A stretch of DNA of 64,000 nucleotides, from the NCBI RefSeq assembly GCF_004331455.1, contig NZ_SJJR01000009.1:62001-126000 (forward strand). The letters run 5' to 3'. A program made the position numbers and the translations under genes. Below the pieces are notes generated by a model. The model was not told the origin of the DNA. It did no database searches and saw only the letters and a list, made by a program, of their open reading frames with translations. This DNA comes from Micromonospora zingiberis (GTDB taxonomy: Bacteria > Actinomycetota > Actinomycetes > Mycobacteriales > Micromonosporaceae). Of the stretch, positions 33,233-42,753 are shown one piece after another. Each line of letters starts with the position of its first letter. The stretch's first letter is position 1.

Positions 33233-34270
33233 TCAGACGTAGGGCGGTCGGGCGTACGCGGCCCGCAGCGCGGCCAGCCCGGTGGCCTTCGGGCTCAACG
33301 TGCCCCAGCCCGAGTTGAAGTAGTTCGTCCGGGCGAAGTACGGCCCGCGCTCGGCGTTGAGCCGGGCGATCGCGGGCGGCACGGTGGCGATCCAGGCCGC
33401 CTGGTCCGGAATCTCGGCGACCCGGACCCCCCACTCGGCGACGAGTATCGGTCGGGACAGCGCCACCGGGCCGAGGTCGGCCACCGCCCAGTCCTTGGTC
33501 CGCCGGAACCGGTCCAGCGCGGTGTGCGACGGGCTGGTCGCGTAGACGTTCCACTGGAGGAAGTCCAGCCGCGACATCAGCGACTCGGGGTGGGTGCGCT
33601 GGAACGACGGCCGGTCGAAGCCGCCGACGCCGACCGAGAAGGTGGTGTTCTGGGGCAATGCCTTGACCCGGAACCAGTTGACGATGTAGGTCATCGCCTG
33701 CACCGCCCGGACGTCCGACTCGGCCCAGGTGTACGCCTTACCGGCCTCGGTGGTGCCGAACTCGTGGTCGGTGTCCAGCTCGGAGGCGAGCTGGATGTTC
33801 ACCCCGAACCCCATCGTCCGGTACTGCGACAGCGCCCGCGCGAACAACCCGTCGCACTGCCCGGCGATGACCTGGCTGTAGCCGTACGCCTTCGGCCAGA
33901 CGGTCCCCGGGCGTTGCTGGATGGTCATCGCCGGTGCCGGCACCGTGTAGCTCACCCCGTCCACCGTGAAGGTCTGCGGGCCGGCGTCACCGGCGCCGTA
34001 GTGCTTCAACTCCAGCACCATGTTGACCTGTACGCCCGACCGGCCCAGGGTGACCAGCCACGGCCGGTTGTAGCCGGGAAAGATGTTGCCGTCGGCGAAG
34101 CTGCGGTACTGGGTCAGCGACCGGAAGTTGCCGCCCGACATGTCGGCGGTCGGGTCGGCGTTGCCGGAGAGGTAGTAGCCACCGAGAACCGGTGGGACGA
34201 GCGTGTAGTTGGCGACGGCGGTGGCGGTCTGCCCGGTAGAGTCACGCACGGTGACGGTGACCCGGGGCAT
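33233..34270 (-). CDS. Glycoside-hydrolase-like protein with N-terminal Ig-like strand region
   Basis: 345 residues from ATG 34270, which overlaps the stop of the upstream gene (TGATG). The first ~30 residues (VTVTVRDSTGQTATAVANY) look like the last strands of a bacterial Ig-like domain. The rest has TIM-barrel glycosidase features: LASELDTDHEFG, FLQWNVYATSP and RPILVAEWGVRV, the Glu at the end of a strand as in clan GH-A enzymes. There is no signal peptide, although such enzymes are normally exported; a phage-tail or other non-classical context is possible. I cannot assign a GH family. Confidence 0.65.
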   Translation of the reverse strand: MPRVTVTVRDSTGQTATAVANYTLVPPVLGGYYLSGNADPTADMSGGNFRSLTQYRSFADGNIFPGYNRPWLVTLGRSGVQVNMVLELKHYGAGDAGPQTFTVDGVSYTVPAPAMTIQQRPGTVWPKAYGYSQVIAGQCDGLFARALSQYRTMGFGVNIQLASELDTDHEFGTTEAGKAYTWAESDVRAVQAMTYIVNWFRVKALPQNTTFSVGVGGFDRPSFQRTHPESLMSRLDFLQWNVYATSPSHTALDRFRRTKDWAVADLGPVALSRPILVAEWGVRVAEIPDQAAWIATVPPAIARLNAERGPYFARTNYFNSGWGTLSPKATGLAALRAAYARPPYV

Positions 34271-34539
34271 CAGGCCACCGCCCGATACACGGCCACCGCG
34301 CCGTTGTCCGACACCCGCGTCCAGGTACGCCTCGAATCGTCGGTGACGGTGATGGTGAGCGGGTCGATGACGGCGCTGACCTTGGCCGGCGCGCTGCTGT
34401 TGCCCTGCGCGTCGGTGACCACCACGGTGACGGTGAGCGTCTTGGTGTCGGGATCGCCGTAGTTGATGGTGAGCAACATCTGCGCACCGGGGGCGTAGGT
34501 AGCCGCGTTGAGCGAGGCGGTCACGGTGGGAGAGGCCAT
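34270..34539 (-). CDS. Small Ig-like domain protein coupled to the glycosidase-like gene
   Basis: 89 residues from ATG 34539, chosen for AAGGAAGGA upstream. SPTVTASLNAATYAPGAQM and KTLTVTVVVTDAQGNSSAPAK form a single Ig-like beta sandwich. There is no signal peptide. Its TGA overlaps the next ATG by one base, indicating coupled translation, and the two proteins may form one complex. Confidence 0.65.
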   Translation of the reverse strand: MASPTVTASLNAATYAPGAQMLLTINYGDPDTKTLTVTVVVTDAQGNSSAPAKVSAVIDPLTITVTDDSRRTWTRVSDNGAVAVYRAVA

Positions 34540-34723
34540 GGCGGTTCCTTCCTTGCGGGTTCGCCACGGCCGGCGGAGAGCGTCAGCGGCGCGGCGGGAT
34601 CGGCGACGGCTCGGATGTGGCCCGGCCATCCGCAGCCTCTCTACCTGCTACAACAGTGCATCGGGGCAGGCCCTGACGTCCTGTCACCTTCCGGACACCA
34701 CGACCTTGTGGGGAGAATTCCGT

Positions 34724-35095
34724 ATGAAATACCTGATGCTGATCTACGGGAACGAGGAGATCTGGGGCAGCCTGCCCGCGGGCGATCTGACCACGCTGAT
34801 CGGTGAGGTCGACGCCTTCAACCAGGAACTGCGCGCCCGTGGTGAGCTGGTGGACGTGCAGGGCCTGGTGACCCGGGCCCGGTCGGTGCGGATGAGCGGC
34901 GACACCCCGGTGGTCACCGACGGGCCGTACCTGGAGGCGAAGGAGTACGTCGGCTCGTACTTCGTGGTGGACGTCGACAGCGAGCAGCGGGCTCTGGAGA
35001 TCGCCCGGTCCTACCCGGGCCTGCGGTTCGGTCCCGGCAACAGTGGTGGCCTGGAGATGTGGCCGTTGATGACCGGCACCGAGCAGGACCACTGA
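34724..35095 (+). CDS. YCII-related (DGPF-type) protein
   Basis: 123 residues, ATG 34724 with GGGGAG upstream. MKYLMLIYGNEE opens the ferredoxin-like YCII fold, and VVTDGPYLEAKEYVGSYFVVD contains the DGP(F/Y) motif. Such proteins are typically encoded next to ECF42-type sigma factors, as here where the sigma gene overlaps by 37 bases. Its role in the sigma circuit is unknown. Confidence 0.93.
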   Translation: MKYLMLIYGNEEIWGSLPAGDLTTLIGEVDAFNQELRARGELVDVQGLVTRARSVRMSGDTPVVTDGPYLEAKEYVGSYFVVDVDSEQRALEIARSYPGLRFGPGNSGGLEMWPLMTGTEQDH

Positions 35096-36345
35096 GCCTC
35101 GACGAGGCCAGCGCCGATCTGCTGCGCCGGCTGTCACCCCAGGTGCTCGGCGCGCTGGTACGCCGCTACGGCGACTTCACCCGGGCCGAGGACGCGGCGC
35201 AGGAGGCGGTCGTCGCCGCCGTCGAGGCGTGGCCGCGCGACGGCGTACCGGAGCATCCGGCGGCCTGGCTGCACACCGTGGCCGCCCGCCGGTACGTCGA
35301 CCAGGTCCGGTCCGAGGTCGCCCGGGCCCGCCGGGAACGTACGGTGCTCGACACCACCCCGCGCGACGCGCTGGTCGGGCCGCCGCCCGACGTCGAAGCA
35401 CCCCGCGACGACCTACTGGAGCTGTTCCTGCTCTGCTGCCATCCGGCGCTGCCGGCGAGCGCGCAGTTGGCCCTCACCCTGCGCGCGGTGGGCGGGTTGA
35501 CCACGGCCGAGGTAGCGGCGGCCTTCCTGGTGCCGGAGAAGACCATGGGCCAGCGGATCTTCCGGGCCAAGCAGCGGCTGCGGGAGGCGGGCGCCCGGTT
35601 CGCACTGCCACCGGCGGCCGAGCTGGGCCCCCGGCTGGCGGTGGTCCGCCAGGTGCTGTACCTGATGTTCAACGAGGGTTACAGCGCCAGTAGCGGCCCG
35701 CAGTTACGCCGGGCCGACCTGACCCGGCAGGCACTGCGACTGACCCGGCGGTTGCACGAGCGGCTGCCCGACGACGGGGAGACCACCGGGCTGCTCGCGC
35801 TGATGACGCTGACCGAGGCACGGGCCGCCGCGCGGGTCGGCCCGGCCGGCGAGTTGGTGCCGCTGTACGAGCAGGACCGGCTGCGGTGGGACCGGACGGC
35901 CATCGCCGAGGGCAGCGCGCTGGTGGTGCACGCCCTGTCCACCTCACCCCCGGGGCCGTACCAGATCCAGGCCGCCATCGCCGCCGTGCACGCCGAGGCG
36001 CCGAGCACCGAGGACACCGACTGGCCGCAGGTGCTGGCCCTCTACGAGCTGCTGGAGCACCTCGCGCCCAACCCGGTGGCGACGCTGAGCCGGGCGGTGG
36101 CGGCGGGGATGGTGCACGGGCCCGCCGCCGGGCTGGCCCTGCTCGGGCAGGTCGAGTCGGCCCTCGCCGCACACCACCGGCTGCACGCCGTCCGCGCCCA
36201 CCTGCTGGAGTTGGCCGGCGACCGGGCCGCCGCCGCGGCGGCCTGGCGGCGCGCGGCCGAACTCGCCGGCAGCGACCCCGAGCGGCGGCACCTGCACCGG
36301 CGCGCCGCCGCCGCAGGTGACCCAGGTCACAACGAAACGCGGTAG
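35059..36345 (+). CDS. ECF42-like RNA polymerase sigma factor with C-terminal TPR region
   Basis: 428 residues if started at GTG 35059 inside the YCII gene; no other ATG/GTG exists near the domain start, so the start is tentative. Sigma region 2: LVRRYGDFTRAEDAAQEAVVAAVEAWP; region 4: LTTAEVAAAFLVPEKTMGQR. A long C-terminal helical extension (about residues 200-428, ALYELLEHLAPNPVATLSRA) matches the ECF42 architecture, which does not use a classical anti-sigma. It would redirect RNA polymerase to its own promoters, including probably the YCII gene. Confidence 0.92.
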   Translation: MAVDDRHRAGPLSLDEASADLLRRLSPQVLGALVRRYGDFTRAEDAAQEAVVAAVEAWPRDGVPEHPAAWLHTVAARRYVDQVRSEVARARRERTVLDTTPRDALVGPPPDVEAPRDDLLELFLLCCHPALPASAQLALTLRAVGGLTTAEVAAAFLVPEKTMGQRIFRAKQRLREAGARFALPPAAELGPRLAVVRQVLYLMFNEGYSASSGPQLRRADLTRQALRLTRRLHERLPDDGETTGLLALMTLTEARAAARVGPAGELVPLYEQDRLRWDRTAIAEGSALVVHALSTSPPGPYQIQAAIAAVHAEAPSTEDTDWPQVLALYELLEHLAPNPVATLSRAVAAGMVHGPAAGLALLGQVESALAAHHRLHAVRAHLLELAGDRAAAAAAWRRAAELAGSDPERRHLHRRAAAAGDPGHNETR

Positions 36346-36421
36346 TTGGCGCCGGATCCGCTCCGATCCACCGGTGAGCGGGCGCCCGTGGTGGGCGCCG
36401 CGAGAACCGGGAGGAACGGAC

Positions 36422-37111
36422 ATGACCAAGGTGACCGCGCAGCTGTCGGTGTCGCTGGACGGCTTCTACGCCGGCCCACGTCACGACGGCGACGGTGACT
36501 GGCTGCGATCGGCGGAGAGCCACGGCTTCTTCCGGGTGACCCGCTGGGTCACCGAGGCGATGTCCTGGCGCGAACGGCAGGGGTTCGCCGGCGGCACGCA
36601 CGACGTCAACTCCGAGATCGTCGGCGAGTCGTTCGAGGCGGCCGGCGCGTACGTGATGGGCCGCCGGATGGCCGACGGCGGTGAGGTGCCGTGGGGCGAC
36701 GAGCCGCCGTTCCGCGCGCCGGTCTTCGTGGTCACCCACCGGCCCCGCCCGACCCTGCTGCGCCAGGGCGGGACCAGCTTCAGCTACGTCACCGACGGTG
36801 TGGCGAGCGCGGTGGCGCAGGCCCGGGCCGCCGCGGGCGGCAAGAACGTGGCGGTGGCCGGCGGCGGCAGCCTGGTCCGGCAGGTACTGCGCGCCGGCCT
36901 GCTCGACGAACTGGAACTGCACGTGGTGCCGGTGGTGCTGGGCACCGGGCTGCGCCTGTTCGACGCCGACCTCGGCCTCGACGAGTTCGAGGCGATCGAG
37001 CTGACCCCCACCCGCGTCGTACCCACGCCACAGGTCACCCACATCCGGTACGCCGTACACGGCCGTGCCCCGCTGGTCCTGGACGACCGGGGCAGCGGCA
37101 CCGGGGTTTGA
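36422..37111 (+). CDS. Dihydrofolate reductase / RibD C-terminal domain family protein
   Basis: 229 residues from ATG 36422 with GGAGG upstream. TAQLSVSLDGFYAGP starts the fold, AYVMGRRMADGG follows, and NVAVAGGGSLVRQVLRAGLLDELELHVVPVVLGTG is the NADPH-binding block shared by RibD C-terminal reductases. It is a pyridine-nucleotide reductase of unknown substrate, commonly found near ECF/YCII genes. Confidence 0.9.
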   Translation: MTKVTAQLSVSLDGFYAGPRHDGDGDWLRSAESHGFFRVTRWVTEAMSWRERQGFAGGTHDVNSEIVGESFEAAGAYVMGRRMADGGEVPWGDEPPFRAPVFVVTHRPRPTLLRQGGTSFSYVTDGVASAVAQARAAAGGKNVAVAGGGSLVRQVLRAGLLDELELHVVPVVLGTGLRLFDADLGLDEFEAIELTPTRVVPTPQVTHIRYAVHGRAPLVLDDRGSGTGV

Positions 37112-37199
37112 GCGTCGCGGGCGCGCTATCGTCGATCACTTGGTGCCGGCCGGCCCCGGCCGGTACCCAGTCGCCCGACCGGACACTTCGGAGAGTCAC

Positions 37200-37757
37200 T
37201 TGTCGGCATTCACCCTTCCGTCCGAGGATGTGCTGCGCGCCCGGGAGAAGCTGGTCCTCGACCATTTCGAGGACGAGGTTCGCCAGGACTGGGACAGCGT
37301 GCTCACCACCTTCCCGCACCCCCACTACGAACTGATCGCCTCGATGACGGTGCACGACGGCGACGCCGCGGTGCGCGGGTACTACCACGAGACCCGGGTC
37401 GCCTTTCCGGACCAGCACCACGAGATCATCTCGATGCGGCACAGCCACGATGCCGTGATCGTCGAGTTCTGGCTGATCGGCACGCACCTCGGCCCGCTCG
37501 GCAAGATCCCGCCGACCGGTGGTCGCCACCGCACCCGGATGACCGCCTACTTCATCTTCGACGAGCACGAGAACCTGGTCACCGAGCGGGTGTACTTCGA
37601 CCAGCTGTCCATCCTCAAACAGGTGATCAGCGGTCTGGACAAGAAGCGACCGCGCGATCTGCTCACCCTGCTACGCGTCGTACGCGGAATGCTCGCGATG
37701 GCCGGCGGCAAGCCGGACCCCCGCCTGCTCAGCCAACCGGCAAACGGTGAGGCGTGA
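37200..37757 (+). CDS. SnoaL-like / nuclear transport factor 2-fold protein
   Basis: 185 residues from TTG 37200 (GGAGAG four bases upstream); longer starts overlap the preceding gene. The body (VLDHFEDEVRQDWDSVLTTF, HYELIASMTVHDG, VAFPDQHHEIISM, FIFDEHENLVTERVYFD) has the alpha-plus-beta cone layout and His/Asp pocket of SnoaL-type polyketide cyclases and ester cyclases. No polyketide genes are nearby; the substrate is unknown. Confidence 0.8.
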   Translation: MSAFTLPSEDVLRAREKLVLDHFEDEVRQDWDSVLTTFPHPHYELIASMTVHDGDAAVRGYYHETRVAFPDQHHEIISMRHSHDAVIVEFWLIGTHLGPLGKIPPTGGRHRTRMTAYFIFDEHENLVTERVYFDQLSILKQVISGLDKKRPRDLLTLLRVVRGMLAMAGGKPDPRLLSQPANGEA

Positions 37758-37855
37758 CGCCGTACCGAACACGATCAGCCGCGGCACCGATCGGGACAAC
37801 GGGGACCGGCACTTGAGCCTAGAGTGACGGCACATGTGTCGATCAAGGAGGCGTG

Positions 37856-40045
37856 GTGTCCGAGCCGCCACCGGCCGAGTCGTCCCCGGATAGCGGGGAG
37901 TCCGGCGAGGCCCCCGTCCCACCCGCTGTTCCGGCGGCCCCCGCCGGAACAGCGCCCCAACTGCTGGTCGCGCCGCAGACCGATGGGCTGCCGGCCATCG
38001 TGTGGCCAGGGCCGGCCGACCAAACCGCCTGGGCCATCCCGGTTTCCGTACCGGCCGGCACCCTGGGTTACGCGATCTTCCTACCGCTGGTGCCGGCGGG
38101 CGACCTGCCGGGCGGCGCGCCACCACCTCCGCCCGCCCCGGCCGGAACGTCGTCCACCGCGCCGACCCCCGCAGCCGCGCCCAGCAGCAGCCCGGCAGCG
38201 GCAACCTCGACCGGCCCGGTAGCGGCGGCACCACCGGCCCAGCGGAGGCCGACGACGACCGTGCCGGTCACCCCCGCGCCCGCGTCGACGGACTCCGGTG
38301 CGGACGAGCCATCGGCGACCACCGCGCCGGACTCCCCCGCCACCGACGAGCCGAAGACCGGCACTCCGGCAGCGCCAGGCGACGCACCGGCACCGCCCAC
38401 CGGCAGCACCCCGACATCGCCCACCGGCAGCGCCCTCAGCAGCACGCCGGCCTCGGCCAGCGGCGCCGCGGCGGGGCCGGGCGGCCGGACGTCGCACTAC
38501 CCGCCACCCGGCTCGCCGTACGCCTTCCAGCGCACGCCGCTACCGCCGACGTTCTTCCAGCGGGCGTGGCCCGGCCCGGCACCGGCCCGCAACTGGGCCA
38601 CCCCGCTGGCCGTCCTGGCCGGCGCGCTGGGCGTGGCGGCCTTCGTGCCGCTGGGCCGCACCGGCATCGGCTGGTTCCTCGGTTGGCTGGTGCTCACCGC
38701 CGGCGTGACCATGGCGGTACGCCAGCACACCGCCGAGCTTCCCCGTGCCGAACGCTGGGTCCGGGCCGGCTGGGCCGGCGCCGCCCTGGCGCTGCTCGCC
38801 GTGCTCACCTTCCGCAACGCCTGGTGGCTGGTGACCTTCTGCGTGTTCGGGGCGCTGGGCTGCGCCGCCCTGGCCATCGTCGGTGGACAGCGGGTGCGGT
38901 CGATCCTGTTCAGCCTGGTGGCCGCCCCGATCGCCGGATTGCGCGGGCTGCCATGGGTACGTGGCCACCTGCGCTCGCCCGGCAGCCCCGGCGCGGTACG
39001 CCGCGTCGTCGGGTCGGTGGCCGCCACCGTACTCGTGCTCGTGGTGTTCGGTCCCCTGCTCTCCTCCGCCGATGCCGCCTTCTCCCGGGTGCTCGGCGCC
39101 GTGGTGCCGGAGATCAGTGTCAGTGGCGTGTTCCGGTGGCTGTTCCTGGCGGCCGTGGGCGGCCTGATCGCGGTCGCCGCCGTCTACACGATCGCCGCGC
39201 CGCCGGACCTGTCGGCCGTGGACCGGGCGACCGGACGGCGGGTCGGCCTGGTCGAGTGGGCGCCACCGATCGCCGCGCTGACGGCCCTGTTCGGTGGCTT
39301 CGTCGCGGTGCAGTTCACCGTGCTCTTCGGTGGGCAGCGGCACGTGCTGCGGACCACCGGTCTCAGTTACGCCGAGTACGCCCGCAGCGGCTTCTGGCAG
39401 TTGGTCGTGGTGACCGTGCTGACCCTGGCGGTGCTCGGTGGGGTGACCCGTTGGGCCCGCCGGGACCGGCACCTCGACCGGGTGCTGCTGCGGGTCCTGC
39501 TCGGCCTGCTCAGCGCGCTGACCGTGGTCATCGTGGTGTCCGCGCTGTCGCGGATGTACACGTACCAGAAGGTGTACAGCTTCACCGGCGAGCGGATCTT
39601 CGTGATGGCCTTCGAGCTGCTGCTCGGCGCGGTCTTCCTGATGGTCCTGGTGGCCGGCGTACGCTGGCGCGGCGGTTGGATCCCCCGGCTGGCCACCGCG
39701 CTGGCGGTGGTGATGCTGCTCGGTCTGGCGGTGCTCAACCCGGAGGACTACGCGGCCCGCCGCAACGTCGCCCGGTACCAGGAGACCGGCCGCGTCGACG
39801 CCTGGTACCTGCGTGCGCTCTCCGCCGACGCCACGCCGGCGCTGGCCGCCCTGCCGGATCCGGTCCGCCGGTGCACGCTCAGCTGGATCGCCGACGACCT
39901 GGCCGAGCCGGACCCGTGGTACGCCTGGAACCGGGGCCGGGACCGGGCCCGCGCGGTGCTCGACCGGCTGGGGCCGGAGGCGATCGGCAACCAGCGTGAC
40001 TGCCGTCGCGCCGACCAGTTCGACCTGCCGAAGACCCGCCGTTAA
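37856..40045 (+). CDS. DUF4173/DUF4153-type membrane protein with Pro/Ala-rich N-terminus
   Basis: 729 residues from GTG 37856, preferred over GTG 37853 because AAGGAG then lies five bases away. The first ~235 residues are Pro/Ala/Thr-rich and probably cytoplasmic and disordered. After that come about 11 hydrophobic helices; STADAAFSRVL-like SSADAAFSRVLGAVVPE and GLSYAEYARSGFWQLVVVTVLT are the recognisable DUF4173 blocks, followed by a soluble C-terminal ~100 residues with Tyr/Trp/Cys. Function unknown. Confidence 0.85.
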   Translation: MSEPPPAESSPDSGESGEAPVPPAVPAAPAGTAPQLLVAPQTDGLPAIVWPGPADQTAWAIPVSVPAGTLGYAIFLPLVPAGDLPGGAPPPPPAPAGTSSTAPTPAAAPSSSPAAATSTGPVAAAPPAQRRPTTTVPVTPAPASTDSGADEPSATTAPDSPATDEPKTGTPAAPGDAPAPPTGSTPTSPTGSALSSTPASASGAAAGPGGRTSHYPPPGSPYAFQRTPLPPTFFQRAWPGPAPARNWATPLAVLAGALGVAAFVPLGRTGIGWFLGWLVLTAGVTMAVRQHTAELPRAERWVRAGWAGAALALLAVLTFRNAWWLVTFCVFGALGCAALAIVGGQRVRSILFSLVAAPIAGLRGLPWVRGHLRSPGSPGAVRRVVGSVAATVLVLVVFGPLLSSADAAFSRVLGAVVPEISVSGVFRWLFLAAVGGLIAVAAVYTIAAPPDLSAVDRATGRRVGLVEWAPPIAALTALFGGFVAVQFTVLFGGQRHVLRTTGLSYAEYARSGFWQLVVVTVLTLAVLGGVTRWARRDRHLDRVLLRVLLGLLSALTVVIVVSALSRMYTYQKVYSFTGERIFVMAFELLLGAVFLMVLVAGVRWRGGWIPRLATALAVVMLLGLAVLNPEDYAARRNVARYQETGRVDAWYLRALSADATPALAALPDPVRRCTLSWIADDLAEPDPWYAWNRGRDRARAVLDRLGPEAIGNQRDCRRADQFDLPKTRR

Positions 40046-40160
40046 CCCGGGCTGACCGGCATCCGGGTGACGGCTGGGCACCGCCCGCCCCCGTGGCCCG
40101 GACGCCCGGCGGGACGCGACCAGCGCGGTGGCGCGGACGTCGGCCGATCTCCACCGATTT

Positions 40161-40186
40161 GATCACGTAAAGCGCTTGGAGTGATC
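40161..40186. promoter_or_regulatory. 26-bp LacI-type operator dyad
   Basis: GATCAC (40161-40166) and GTGATC (40181-40186) are perfectly symmetrical about the central AAGCGCTT (40170-40177). A central CG dyad like this is the hallmark of LacI-family operators. It lies 122 bp before the secreted hydrolase start and after the DUF4173 gene, so it most likely controls the hydrolase. No LacI regulator is in the window. Confidence 0.6.
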
Positions 40187-40307
40187 TTACGAAACAGCCT
40201 CGTACAAGGCCGCAACCAGCGCGTTTCCTTGTTGGCGATCTCCTGGAACACGCCGTCCGTACGGTCCGCTCGCGCTCGTACCGACGGCGCGATAAGGAGA
40301 GTCGCAG

Positions 40308-42743
40308 ATGGCCCGTTTCGCACCCCCGCGGGGGCGGATCCGACTGACGGCCGCGGTATCGGCCGCCGCCCTAGCTGGCTGCATCGCCGCATCCGGCCTC
40401 ACCGCCACGTCCGCCGCCGCCACCGAACCCGGCGAGGGATCGACAGCTACCGAAGGGTTCACCGTCGAGAGCCTGCCCGACGGTGGGGCGCGAGTCACGC
40501 TACGGCTCGACGAACCGCTGCCGGTCCGCGACGCGGCGCCCGAACTCGCCGTCGACGGCGAGATCATCGGAGCGGCCAAGGAGTCGCCCGACGGCCTGAG
40601 CCTCGTCGTGGAGACCACCGACACCAGCGTCACCAAGGCCAAGCGTGTCGAGGTCGCCTGGAACGGGGTGGTACCCGGGTCGGTGGCGTCGCCACCGAGA
40701 TCGGCCGCCGCCCCGACGACACCGAAGGGCCTGAAGAAGAAGCAGCTCTACACCGACCCGGCGCAGCCCGGTCCGTACCAGGTCGAGCGGCTCGACTACG
40801 ACCTCGGCGACACCGCCACCACACTCTCCGGCCTCAGCGGCCTGCCGGCGGAGATCCGGGGCGCGGTCTACGCTCCGGCCGGGGCGAAGGGTCACCGACC
40901 CGTGGTGATCTTCCTGCACGGCCGCCACTCGGCCTGCTACAACCCGACCACCCGGGGCACCAACAACACCAACTGGCCCTGTGCGACGGGCTTCATCCCG
41001 ATCGACAGCTACCTCGGCTACACCGAGACCGCCGAGGCCCTGGCCACGCACGGCTACGTGGTCGTGTCGATCAGCGCCAACGGGATCAACGCCAAGGACG
41101 CCAGCTTCACCGACGACAACGGCGCCGTCGCCCGTGGTCAGCTCGTGCTGGACAACCTGGACCTGCTGGCCACGTGGAACACCACCAGCGGGCACCCACT
41201 GGCCGGACGGCTGGACATGTCCAACGTCGGCCTGATGGGTCACTCCCGGGGCGGTGAGGGAGTCGTCGAGGCCGCACTGCTCAACGCCGAGCGCAAGCAC
41301 CCGTACGGCATCCGGGCCGTGCTGCCGCTCGCGCCGGTCGACTTCGGCCGGCCGACGATGCCGGACGTGCCGATGGCGGTGCTGCTGCCCTACTGCGACG
41401 GTGACGTCTCCAACCAGCAGGGACAGCACTTCTACGACGACACCCGCTACTCGGTGCGGGACAACGTGCTGCGCTCCGCCCTCATGATCATGGGCGCGAA
41501 CCACAACTTCTTCAACACCGAGTGGACGCCCGGCGTCTCGATCGCGCCGTCGAACGACGACTGGTCGCCGGCCAACGACGAGGTGTGCGGCAGCGCCGCG
41601 CCGAGCCGGCTGAGCAGCGCCGAGCAGCGGGCCGTCGGCACCGCGTACATGGCCGGGTTCTTCCGGCTCGTGCAGGGCGGGGAGACGGTGTTCCTGTCGC
41701 TGTTCGACGGCACGAACGGCACCGTGCCGTCGGCCGGTCGCGCCGAGGTGCACGCCCAGGCCCAGCAGCCCGGCTCGCGCCGGCTGGACCTGGCGCCGCT
41801 GGAGGGCCCGGCCGGGAACGTCACGGTGAGCGGCTTCGACCTGGGCGCCTACTGCTACAGCGTGGCGGCCCGGGTACGCCCCGGCGACACCCCCTGCTCG
41901 GCGACCACCGCGACCTCCCGGGTCCCGCACTGGACGCCGGCGACCTTCGCCCCGTCGGTGCCGATCAGTCCGGTCCTGCGGCTCCAGTGGAGCGCCGCCT
42001 CGACCGATCCCGAGGTCCGCGTGGCGCTCGGTCCGGGCGAGGGGAACGTCACCAAGTACGACGCGCTCACCTTCCGGGTCGCCCGGGACGAGTCGGCGGT
42101 CGGCGACGTCGACCTCGCCGTGACCGTGGTCGACAAGTTCGGCGCCACGGCCAGCGTGCTGGTCGGCGCCGTCAGCCCGGCGCTCACCCCGTTCCCCGCC
42201 TCGACCAACACGTCGAACGGGATCAACCGGCTGGGCAAGACCTGGCTGCGTACCGTCCGGGTGCCGATCGCCTCGTTGACCGGGGTGGACGTGACCAGCC
42301 TCCGGCACCTGACCGTGCGACCGGCCACCCCGACCGGTGGGGCGTACCTGTCCGACATCGCGCTCGACAGCCCGGGGGTCGGCGGTGGCGGCGCCACCTC
42401 CGCCGTGCTGGTCAGCATCGAGGACACCACGGTCGCCGAGGGCGACGGACCGGGCACCGCCACCATGAGGCTGTCGCTGAGCGGCAAGCTCAAGGCGGCG
42501 GCGACCGTCCAGGTCCAGACGGCGGCGAGCGGGTCGGCGACCGCCGGTCAGGTCCCGGCGCAGTCGTTCCCGGTCACCATCCCGAAGGGCGCCACCAAGG
42601 CGACGATCGAGGTGCCGATCGTCGGCAACACGGTCGTGAACACCGCCTCGCTCCGCTACAAGATCACGATCTCGGCGCCGGTCGGTGCCGCGATCGGCGA
42701 CGGGTTCGCCTGGCTGACCGTGCTCGACGACGACACGGCCTGA
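40308..42743 (+). CDS. Large secreted alpha/beta hydrolase with C-terminal Calx-beta domain
   Basis: 811 residues. Signal peptide LTAAVSAAALAGCIAASGLT, with cleavage near SAAATEPG. Residues ~195-470 form an alpha/beta hydrolase: VVIFLHGRHS (oxyanion region), GLMGHSRGGEGVVEA (nucleophile elbow GHSRG), PYCDGDVSNQQG (acid) and NHNFFNTEW (His). A beta-rich region follows, and the last ~110 residues are a Calx-beta domain (SIEDTTVAEGDGPGTATMRL). It would cleave an ester or similar bond outside the cell; the substrate is unknown. The upstream LacI-type dyad suggests carbon-source control. A terminator follows. Confidence 0.87.
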   Translation: MARFAPPRGRIRLTAAVSAAALAGCIAASGLTATSAAATEPGEGSTATEGFTVESLPDGGARVTLRLDEPLPVRDAAPELAVDGEIIGAAKESPDGLSLVVETTDTSVTKAKRVEVAWNGVVPGSVASPPRSAAAPTTPKGLKKKQLYTDPAQPGPYQVERLDYDLGDTATTLSGLSGLPAEIRGAVYAPAGAKGHRPVVIFLHGRHSACYNPTTRGTNNTNWPCATGFIPIDSYLGYTETAEALATHGYVVVSISANGINAKDASFTDDNGAVARGQLVLDNLDLLATWNTTSGHPLAGRLDMSNVGLMGHSRGGEGVVEAALLNAERKHPYGIRAVLPLAPVDFGRPTMPDVPMAVLLPYCDGDVSNQQGQHFYDDTRYSVRDNVLRSALMIMGANHNFFNTEWTPGVSIAPSNDDWSPANDEVCGSAAPSRLSSAEQRAVGTAYMAGFFRLVQGGETVFLSLFDGTNGTVPSAGRAEVHAQAQQPGSRRLDLAPLEGPAGNVTVSGFDLGAYCYSVAARVRPGDTPCSATTATSRVPHWTPATFAPSVPISPVLRLQWSAASTDPEVRVALGPGEGNVTKYDALTFRVARDESAVGDVDLAVTVVDKFGATASVLVGAVSPALTPFPASTNTSNGINRLGKTWLRTVRVPIASLTGVDVTSLRHLTVRPATPTGGAYLSDIALDSPGVGGGGATSAVLVSIEDTTVAEGDGPGTATMRLSLSGKLKAAATVQVQTAASGSATAGQVPAQSFPVTIPKGATKATIEVPIVGNTVVNTASLRYKITISAPVGAAIGDGFAWLTVLDDDTA

Positions 42744-42753
42744 CGGCCCGTAC

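Noticed and set aside
40500..42308. 602-codon minus-strand frame opposite the secreted hydrolase
   Set aside because: Shadow frame with no recognisable domain.
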